This document shows, piece after piece, positions 30,279 through 35,860 of a stretch of DNA of 35,860 nt (position 1 is the stretch's first letter; each line of letters starts with the position of its first letter). The stretch is from the NCBI GenBank assembly GCA_036557885.1, contig DATBGS010000085.1, positions 1 to 35,860 on the forward strand, written 5' to 3'. The DNA comes from DATBGS01 sp036557885. Its GTDB lineage: Bacteria; Chloroflexota; Ktedonobacteria; Ktedonobacterales; DATBGS01. A program made the translations under genes and the position numbers. The notes beneath the pieces are model-generated. The model had not been told where the DNA came from and ran no database searches. It was given only the letters and a program-made list of their open reading frames with translations.

Positions 30279-31829
30279 ATGAATACCCGCGAACGGCTGG
30301 AAGAACTGCGCAAGCTCAAGCAGGAGGCGCTGCTGGGCGGCGGCCAGAAACGCATTGATACCCAGCATAAGAAGGGCAAACTGACTGCCCGCGAGCGCAT
30401 TGATCTGCTGCTGGACCCCGGCTCCTTCAGCGAACTGGATATGTTCGTGACGCATCGCGCCAGCGCCTTTGGGCTGGACAAACAGCGCATCGCGGGGGAT
30501 GGCGTCGTCACCGGCTATGGCGAGATTGACGGGCGGCTGGTGTATGTCTTTGCAATGGACTTCACCGTCTTTGGCGGCACCATGTCCGAGGCCAATGCCG
30601 AAAAAATCTGCAAAGTCATGGATATGGCGATGAAGAACGGCGCGCCGATCATCGGGCTGAACGACAGCGGCGGCGCGCGTATTCAAGAGGGCGTGGTCAG
30701 CCTGGGCGCGTATGCGGATGTCTTTCTGCGCAACACGCTGGCTTCCGGTGTGGTGCCGCAAATCTCCGCTGTGCTGGGGCCGTGCGCGGGTGGCGCGGTC
30801 TATTCGCCCGCCATCACCGACTTCATCTTCATGGTTGAGGGCAGCAGCCATATGTTTGTCACCGGCCCCAACGTCGTCAAGACCGTCACGCATGAAGATG
30901 TGACGTTTGAAGACCTGGGCGGCGCGACGGTGCATAACGCGGTGAGCGGCGTGGCGCATTTCTCCGCGCCCAACGAACCCGCCTGCCTGCACCAGATTCG
31001 CAAATTGATGAGCTACCTGCCCTCCAATAACGTCGAAGACGCGCCGCGCCTGGAACCCACCGATTCGCCCGACCGCGCCGATGAAGCGCTGGACGAGATC
31101 ATCCCCGATAACCCCACCAAGCCCTACGATATGAAAGAGATCATCCGCCGCGTGGTGGATAACGGCGAGTTCTTCGAGGTGCAGGAGATGTATGCCCGCA
31201 ATATCATCGTTGGCTACGCCCGGCTCAACGGGCGCTCAGTGGGCATCGTCGCGCAGCAGCCCGCGCATCTGGCGGGCGTGCTGGACATCAACTCCTCAGA
31301 TAAAGCAGCACGCTTTGTGCGCTTCTGCGATTGCTTCAATATTCCGCTGATTACCTTTGAGGATGTGCCTGGCTTCCTCCCTGGCGTCGGACAGGAGCAC
31401 GGCGGCATCATCCGACATGGCGCCAAGCTGCTCTTTGCCTACTGCGAGGCAACGGTGCCCAAGATCACCGTGATTACACGCAAAGCCTACGGTGGGGCGT
31501 ACGACGTGATGAGCAGCAAGCACGTGCGCGGCGACATCAACTATGCCTGGCCCACCGCCGAAATCGCCGTGATGGGCGCCGAGGGCGCCGTGAACATTCT
31601 CTTCAAGGACGAGATTGAGGCCGCGCCCGACCCGGCAGCACGACGCCAGGAACTGGTCGCCTATTACCAGGAGAAGTTTGCCAACCCCTATGAAGCGGCC
31701 TCACGTGGCTATGTAGACGAAGTGATTGAGCCGCGCCACACGCGAGCAAAGCTGATTCGCGCCCTGGAGATGCTCAAGAACAAGCGCGACACCAATCCGC
31801 CCAAGAAGCATGGGAACATTCCGCTGTGA
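30279..31829 (+). CDS. Acyl-CoA carboxylase carboxyltransferase (beta) subunit
   Basis: A 516-residue carboxyltransferase transferring carboxyl from biotin to an acyl-CoA, most likely propionyl-CoA/methylmalonyl-CoA given the epimerase 23 nt upstream. Visible hallmarks: KGKLTARERIDLLLDPGSF, GDGVVTGYGEIDGRLVYVFAMDFTVFGGT, the N-domain oxyanion-hole block PIIGLNDSGGARIQEGV, GPCAGGAVYSPA, and the C-domain block GFLPGVGQEHGGIIRHGAKLLFAY with KAYGGAYDVMSS. Length (about 510-520) is normal. The biotin carboxylase/BCCP subunit is not in the window, so it is encoded elsewhere. TAGGAG lies 9-10 nt before the ATG. The DNA methyltransferase gene begins 10 nt after its stop. Confidence 0.93.
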   Translation: MNTRERLEELRKLKQEALLGGGQKRIDTQHKKGKLTARERIDLLLDPGSFSELDMFVTHRASAFGLDKQRIAGDGVVTGYGEIDGRLVYVFAMDFTVFGGTMSEANAEKICKVMDMAMKNGAPIIGLNDSGGARIQEGVVSLGAYADVFLRNTLASGVVPQISAVLGPCAGGAVYSPAITDFIFMVEGSSHMFVTGPNVVKTVTHEDVTFEDLGGATVHNAVSGVAHFSAPNEPACLHQIRKLMSYLPSNNVEDAPRLEPTDSPDRADEALDEIIPDNPTKPYDMKEIIRRVVDNGEFFEVQEMYARNIIVGYARLNGRSVGIVAQQPAHLAGVLDINSSDKAARFVRFCDCFNIPLITFEDVPGFLPGVGQEHGGIIRHGAKLLFAYCEATVPKITVITRKAYGGAYDVMSSKHVRGDINYAWPTAEIAVMGAEGAVNILFKDEIEAAPDPAARRQELVAYYQEKFANPYEAASRGYVDEVIEPRHTRAKLIRALEMLKNKRDTNPPKKHGNIPL

Positions 31830-31839
31830 GGGAGAGGCC

Positions 31840-33198
31840 ATGACCTTACCAGTTCAACTTGATCTCTTCGATGAGCCTGGCAGAGAGACAAAGCAGACAC
31901 AGCTTTTAGATCGGGCTAACCTGGGAACTTTTCAGGACTCGCTGCGTGCGCCAGTTCATCGCTGGTTCACCTATCCGGCTGGTTTCTCGTTTCGAGCAGT
32001 TGAAGAGGCGTTTCGTACTTACCATCTCCAGCCAGGAATGGCAGTCTATGACCCGTTTACGGGCACAGGGACTACCAACATCGTCGCCCGCCAGCAAGGA
32101 GTTCGCTCTTTTGGCATCGAGGCTCATCCGTTTGTTGCCTTTGTTGCTCGTACTAAACTCTACTGGGAATTTGACTTTACCCAGCTTCGCCGTGATATTG
32201 ATGGAGTGGTTGCAACCATTCGGCAACAGATCAAAGCAAGTGCCTTTGGCGCTATCGCCGTTGATCAGATATTTCCCGAATTAGTATGTAAATGCTACGC
32301 CCCGGAGAAATTAGCCCATCTCTATCTCTGTCGTGAAGCCATTACCGCCTTGCCCCCTGGCCCGTTTCAAAACTTTGCCAAACTTGGTTTAACAAGCCTG
32401 CTTCGTTCTGTTGCAGATGTTGCCACTGGCTGGCCTTACATTGCCCCTCAAAAAGCAAAGAAGAGTAATGGTGAGGTTGATGTCGTAGAAGCATTCCAGA
32501 AGCAACTGCGACAGATGGCAAAAGACCTACAAGAGATACAAGCGGCAAGTCACTTGCTGGGGAAAGCAACCTTGATTGAAGGAGATGCGCGACAAAAGCA
32601 GCCACTTATTGAAAGCGAATCAGTGGACCTGGCATTTACATCACCACCTTATCTCAATAATTATGATTACGCAGACCGCACCCGCCTGGAGATGTATTTT
32701 TGGGGGGAAGCACACACCTGGGGAGATATTACCCAGAAAGTGCGTACTCGCCTGATGATGTCGGCAACCACGCAAATTAACCGCTCTGATTACGACGAAG
32801 CCCATTTGTTGAGCGACGAGTTGCTTGAGGCGGTACCTCATGTTGCTGCTGAATTGCAACCCAAAATTGCTGCCATGTCCAAGCAGCGATTGGTCAAGGG
32901 GGGCAAGAAAAGCTATGATATTATGGCTGCTGGCTACTTTAACGACATGCTCAAAGTGCTGCGGGAAACGGCTCGCGTTCTCAAACCTGGGGCCGCCTTC
33001 CTGCTTATTCTAGGGGACTCCGCTCCCTATGGGGTTTACGTGCCAACCGACGTGTATTTGGGGGAAATCGGGAAAGCGATGGGATTCGCACGCTATGAGG
33101 TCGAGGAACTGCGCACCAGAGGAGAGAAGTGGCGCGAAAATCCCCAACGACATAAGGTGCCCTTAAAAGAGTGCATTCTGACACTCTATAAGCAGTAG
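31840..33198 (+). CDS. DNA methyltransferase (probable N4-cytosine or N6-adenine), modification partner, with N-terminal clamp-binding motif
   Basis: A 452-residue SAM-dependent DNA methyltransferase. Motif I for SAM binding is DPFTGTGTT (71-79) and the catalytic motif IV is TSPPY (267-271), a signature of amino-methyltransferases, most often N4-cytosine. About 190 residues separate them, so the order is I, then a probable target-recognition region, then IV: an alpha-like arrangement, unlike the beta order usual for TSPPY enzymes. Residues 6-10 are QLDLF, a perfect sliding-clamp-binding pentapeptide. The ATG at 31840 has GGGAGAGG 5 nt upstream. The coding sequence is visibly richer in A/T than its neighbours. 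It converges on a PD-(D/E)XK nuclease gene with 16 nt between stops. Confidence 0.88.
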   Translation: MTLPVQLDLFDEPGRETKQTQLLDRANLGTFQDSLRAPVHRWFTYPAGFSFRAVEEAFRTYHLQPGMAVYDPFTGTGTTNIVARQQGVRSFGIEAHPFVAFVARTKLYWEFDFTQLRRDIDGVVATIRQQIKASAFGAIAVDQIFPELVCKCYAPEKLAHLYLCREAITALPPGPFQNFAKLGLTSLLRSVADVATGWPYIAPQKAKKSNGEVDVVEAFQKQLRQMAKDLQEIQAASHLLGKATLIEGDARQKQPLIESESVDLAFTSPPYLNNYDYADRTRLEMYFWGEAHTWGDITQKVRTRLMMSATTQINRSDYDEAHLLSDELLEAVPHVAAELQPKIAAMSKQRLVKGGKKSYDIMAAGYFNDMLKVLRETARVLKPGAAFLLILGDSAPYGVYVPTDVYLGEIGKAMGFARYEVEELRTRGEKWRENPQRHKVPLKECILTLYKQ

Positions 33199-33214
33199 CG
33201 AGCTTGGAATCCCT

Positions 33215-34045
33215 CTATGGCTCATCATCTTCTACGGTCGCGGTATCCCAGATTGCCGGGCCGTTTTCATCGTTGAGCATACTTTCATCATCAAACGCTT
33301 TAAGAAATTCGATAGCTTCAGCAAGAGAGGGGAAGATATAACGTCGAGATTCGCCCAGATTGGTTTCTAGAGTGACCTCCACTTTCTGAACCTCGCGCGG
33401 GATAGAGTTATCTAGCGTCTTCTCGAGGCTTTCTTTAAGCAGCGGCTCTACATCTACCAAGAGTGCATGGGCAATTCCCTCGTACTGGGCCTCGCTCAAT
33501 TGCCGCCACTGCTTCCAGGCTTGCATGGCTTTATCGCGCTCTTTTTCTTCCCAACGAAGATCAACGCCATAAGGGGTAAGCGCCTCAACAATTTTGAGAA
33601 AGCCCACTTCAAACAAGCTCACATCAAAACTCTGCATCATGGCCTTCGAGCTACGGCTCCAATTGCCCGCCAATACAGCGATAGATTTTCTAACCGTCGG
33701 GAAGGTACGGCGCAAGCTATAATGAGCGGTGCAAATCCAGCTACCTTTATCACGATTGTGCTTTGTGTAGCGGATGTATTTGGATTCAATCAAGACCAAT
33801 GGCTGCATCCGCTCGTTTACAATGACTGAATCTATGTTGAACTCGTTTCCTGCGGCATCTTTCAGGAGGAGTTTCGTTGGGCGGCCAGTACGTGGGTTAG
33901 GCCGCCCAATCGAGATATAGGCACACCCGTTTTCTTCGGCGATGGGTTGCAACAAGCGGTTGACTTCCTTCTCAATCAATGCACCAATGGCCTCTCCAAG
34001 CGTGCTGCCAGGATTTGCCACTCCATCTGCTGCCTCATCGCTCAT
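33215..34045 (-). CDS. Putative PD-(D/E)XK restriction endonuclease
   Basis: A 276-residue protein that matched no named family but has a PD-(D/E)XK nuclease core: an N-terminal helix with Glu27, then NEFNID72 and, after a beta hairpin, LVLIES-K: E87-x-K89 (QPLVLIESKYIRY), followed by a helical region beginning KGSWICTAHYSLRRTFPT. Spacing of 14 between Asp72 and Glu87 fits the fold. The second half is helical and acidic, ending in a D/E-rich tail. Position next to a DNA methyltransferase, in convergent orientation, makes it the likely restriction subunit of a type II system. ATG 34045 has AAAGGA 7-8 nt upstream; a longer frame upstream overlaps glyA. A non-restriction accessory nuclease is the main alternative. 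Confidence 0.65.
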   Translation of the reverse strand: MSDEAADGVANPGSTLGEAIGALIEKEVNRLLQPIAEENGCAYISIGRPNPRTGRPTKLLLKDAAGNEFNIDSVIVNERMQPLVLIESKYIRYTKHNRDKGSWICTAHYSLRRTFPTVRKSIAVLAGNWSRSSKAMMQSFDVSLFEVGFLKIVEALTPYGVDLRWEEKERDKAMQAWKQWRQLSEAQYEGIAHALLVDVEPLLKESLEKTLDNSIPREVQKVEVTLETNLGESRRYIFPSLAEAIEFLKAFDDESMLNDENGPAIWDTATVEDDEP

Positions 34046-34070
34046 GGTCTTTTCCTTTCTCCCCTCCACC

Positions 34071-35363
34071 TCACACGTACTGCATTTCGGTGTACTGCCC
34101 GCGCAGCTGGTTGACCTCGGCCTTGACCGCTTTGCCGCGCAGGGCGTCGGCCAGCAACTCGGCCAACTGCTGCATGGCGTCCTCTTGCATGCCAAAGCGC
34201 GTCATCTCCTGCGCGCCCAGACGCAGCCCGGAGGGTCGGCGCGGGTCTTTGTCGCCGGGCAGCATGTTGTAGTTGCAGATGATGTCGTTCTCTTCCAGGC
34301 GCAGCGCCGCCTCCAGCCCGCCGCCAAAGCCCGCCACATTTACCGCAATCTGGTGGCTGCGCGTGTAGCCAAAGTCTTTGGCCTCAACAGGGATGCCAAA
34401 ATGGTCCAGCGCGCGCCCCAATTCTCTCGCGTTGGCGACGATCTGCGCGGCATAGGCGCCGCCATGCGCGCGCATCTCGCGCGTGGCGATGACCAGCGCG
34501 GGCAGGGTGTGCAGGTGGTGGTTGCTGCTGGAGCCGGGGAAGACGCCGCGATCTGCGGGCTGCCAGTATTTCTTCTCGTCTTCTTCGTCCAGGTTGGCAA
34601 AGATGGCCCCGCGCTGCGGGCCGGGAAAGGTCTTGTGCGTGCTGGCTGTCATCCAGGTTGCGCCCTCTTTGAGCGGCGATTGGAACTGCCCGCAGGCCAC
34701 CAAACCCAGCACGTGCGCCGCGTCAAAGAGGATGGGGATGCCCTTTTCGCGGCAAATGGGCGCCAGTTCTTTGACCGGCTCCGGGAAGAGGAAGAGGCTC
34801 TTGCCCATGACGAGCATCTTGGGCTGCACCTCTTCAATCACTTCAATCGTCTTGGCGGCGTCAATATGGTAATGGTCTTCAGTCAGGGGGAAATAAAACA
34901 ACGGGATATGGTTGGCTTTGTCCATGAGCAGCGTCTTGCCACGCCCCTGGATGCGCCGCCCAAAGACGCCCACCGGCCCATGACTGATATGCCCACCCGC
35001 GTCGGTGGAGTTGACCAGAATGGGGTCGTCGCCGCGCAGATAGCCCAGCGCGATACCCGTGTTGGCGGCGTTGCCGCTGATGGGGCGCACATCCACCTGG
35101 CGGCACTCTAAGAGGGCCTTCAGTTCCTCTTCGGCCATCGTCTCGATCTGGTCAATATAGCGCGTCCCCTGGTAATAGCGGTTCACCTGGCCTGCTTTGT
35201 TGGGGTGGCCCTCCGCGTAGCGGCTCATAAAGTCAGAGTTTTGTACCTCGCGCACGGCGGGGCTGGGCGTGTTTTCGCTGGCAATCAGGTTAATTGTCTC
35301 GTGCTGGCGCCAGTGTTCCTGGCGCTGAACAATCTGGAGTACATCAGCAATATCAACGGGCAT
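34071..35363 (-). CDS. glyA: Serine hydroxymethyltransferase
   Basis: A 430-residue fold-type I PLP enzyme converting serine and tetrahydrofolate to glycine and methylene-tetrahydrofolate. Visible: INLIASENTPSPAVREVQ, YAEGHPNKAGQVNRYYQGT, the SGNAANTGIALG block, PILFDAAHVLG with the PLP-binding Asp and His, and the PLP lysine in STHKTFPGPQRG. The last motif and the general spacing look like the archaeal-type branch instead of the E. coli one (TTTTHKTLRGPRGG), so altered pterin use is possible. AAGGGG about 11 nt upstream of ATG 35363 supports the start; a longer upstream frame is unsupported. It is transcribed from an extended -10 promoter at 35420-35428, and the nuclease gene follows 25 nt downstream on the same strand. 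Confidence 0.93.
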   Translation of the reverse strand: MPVDIADVLQIVQRQEHWRQHETINLIASENTPSPAVREVQNSDFMSRYAEGHPNKAGQVNRYYQGTRYIDQIETMAEEELKALLECRQVDVRPISGNAANTGIALGYLRGDDPILVNSTDAGGHISHGPVGVFGRRIQGRGKTLLMDKANHIPLFYFPLTEDHYHIDAAKTIEVIEEVQPKMLVMGKSLFLFPEPVKELAPICREKGIPILFDAAHVLGLVACGQFQSPLKEGATWMTASTHKTFPGPQRGAIFANLDEEDEKKYWQPADRGVFPGSSSNHHLHTLPALVIATREMRAHGGAYAAQIVANARELGRALDHFGIPVEAKDFGYTRSHQIAVNVAGFGGGLEAALRLEENDIICNYNMLPGDKDPRRPSGLRLGAQEMTRFGMQEDAMQQLAELLADALRGKAVKAEVNQLRGQYTEMQYV

Positions 35364-35419
35364 AGGTTTTATTCCCCTTTCAGAAGAAACTTTGCGGCTT
35401 TTTTTGTATGTGCAAAGTG

Positions 35420-35428
35420 AGTATAGCA
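35420..35428 (-). promoter_or_regulatory. Extended -10 promoter of glyA
   Basis: TGC-TATACT (complement of 35420-35428), about 57 nt before the start codon; no good -35. Confidence 0.5.
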
Positions 35429-35510
35429 TAGGAAAGCAGGCGAGGCAGGGACACACGGCGCGGACAACCAACGAATTTTTCAAAGCTGACGAAAATTTCT
35501 CCTAAAAACC

Positions 35511-35539
35511 TTGACACACCGCAAAAGTTGTGGTAAATT
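35511..35539 (+). promoter_or_regulatory. rRNA operon promoter
   Basis: TTGACA (35511-35516), 17-nt spacer, TAAATT (35534-35539), preceded by an A/T-rich stretch that could act as an UP element. The predicted start is near 35546 and the leader ~177 nt. Confidence 0.75.
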
Positions 35540-35722
35540 ACTCTTTGCGTCCAATCCAACGAGTTTGGACGTGTGAGAGCGCAAACAACGCACATCATTC
35601 GTACCTTGACAATTGAAGAGTGGTAAGGAACGTTGGTCAAGTGACCAAACTCCAGTCAAGGAATCAACACTTGCCCTTTTGCATTTGACATCTCTCTGAG
35701 AAGGGGGATGCAAAGATACAAC

Positions 35723-35860
35723 TGTATGGCGAGTTTGATCCTGGCTCAGGACAAACGCTGGCGGCGTGCGTAACACATGCAAGTCGCGCGGGTGGAGTCT
35801 TCGGACTCCATCAGCGGCGGACGGGTGAGGACCACGTGAGTCACCAACCCCACAGTGGGG
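35723..35860 (+). rRNA. rrs: 16S ribosomal RNA, 5' part
   Basis: GAGTTTGATCCTGGCTCAG (35731-35749) is the universal 8F/27F site; counting back eight bases as in E. coli gives the 5' end near 35723. The following ACGCTGGCGGCGTG, AACACATGCAAGTCG and GGCGGACGGGTGAG blocks are conserved 16S sequence. Between them the first variable region is short (the helix GGAGTCTTCGGACTCC). The gene runs off the right edge. Confidence 0.97.

Larger units (their letters stand above)
35364..35722 (+). other. Divergent glyA/rrn control region
   Basis: The minus-strand glyA promoter is at 35420-35428, the rrn promoter at 35511-35539, and 35546-35722 is the rRNA leader. The leader folds at its 5' end (TTTGCG/CGCAAA enclosing GTCCAA/TTGGAC) and contains the hairpin TTGGTCAAGTGACCAA (35633-35648). 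It also contains CTTGACAATTGAAGAGTGG (35605-35623), reminiscent of conserved rRNA leader sequence. No gene is present. Confidence 0.7.

Noticed and set aside
33942..35111. 389-codon plus-strand frame opposite glyA
   Set aside because: A shadow of glyA in an antisense frame; Ala/Gly/Gln-rich translation without domains.
1..35860. CRISPR arrays, tRNA genes, insertion sequences or prophage
   Set aside because: No regularly spaced direct repeats with unique spacers, no tRNA T-loop motif and no transposase or integrase-like protein was found on either strand.

Overview
The window is GC-rich bacterial chromosome, most likely from a Chloroflexota of the Ktedonobacteria type. The evidence is the gene families and their style: many GTG/TTG starts, RNase J instead of visible RNase E, archaeal-like GlyA, YciF-like and CGNR proteins, and many short GC palindromes between genes. 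The first ~138 bases of a 16S rRNA gene at the right edge would settle the assignment. No tRNA, CRISPR array, transposase or prophage gene was seen.

Layout. 1-6000: the end of a Ser/Thr kinase, ridA, pspC-like, a DnaA paralogue without domains I/II, an MscL channel with an added zinc ribbon, and an overlapping pair rsgA plus a GNAT-alpha/beta-hydrolase fusion. 6010-7176: no convincing gene, but two good minus-strand promoters and a compact folded RNA ending in an intrinsic terminator. 7177-12020: recX, an array of hairpins, a beta-propeller lipoprotein, a membrane-anchored HtrA-like protease and a YihY/BrkB membrane protein. 12019-14570: a divergent CGNR-finger regulator and glycolipid-binding fusion protein sharing one promoter region, then a YciF-like protein. 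14730-18190: rpsO-pnp, with PNPase carrying a ~108-residue RGG/FGG tail. 18240-23420: family-4 uracil-DNA glycosylase overlapping a WYL regulator, an ECF-type sigma factor with four CXXC motifs behind a 58-bp tandem repeat, a VOC protein and an unknown protein behind a long folded leader. 23560-25715: RNase J behind a ~400-nt folded leader. 25770-31830: a degenerate P-loop protein (minus strand), an amidohydrolase, then a plus-strand series: WalJ-like hydrolase, membrane protein, DUF402, methylmalonyl-CoA epimerase, acyl-CoA carboxylase beta subunit. 31840-34045: a probable type II restriction-modification pair, convergent and compositionally distinct. 34071 to the end: glyA (minus) and, divergently, an rrn promoter, leader and 16S start.

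How the genes work together. RNA turnover and ribosome functions are concentrated here (rsgA, rpsO, pnp, RNase J, 16S). Epimerase and carboxylase belong to methylmalonyl/propionyl-CoA metabolism. The glycosylase and the DNA methyltransferase both carry a perfect sliding-clamp-binding pentapeptide (QLSLF, QLDLF), suggesting both are tethered to the replication clamp. A dispersed palindromic repeat (CCGGCAGGGACGCCGG core) occurs six times, once inside the protease coding sequence.

The strongest candidates for something new are the clamp-tethered restriction-modification pair, the RGG-tailed PNPase, the folded leader of the RNase J gene, the folded minus-strand RNA before rsgA, and the zinc-ribbon additions to MscL and the sigma factor. 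All coordinates and motifs were read by eye; family assignments come from recognised motifs, not from searches.
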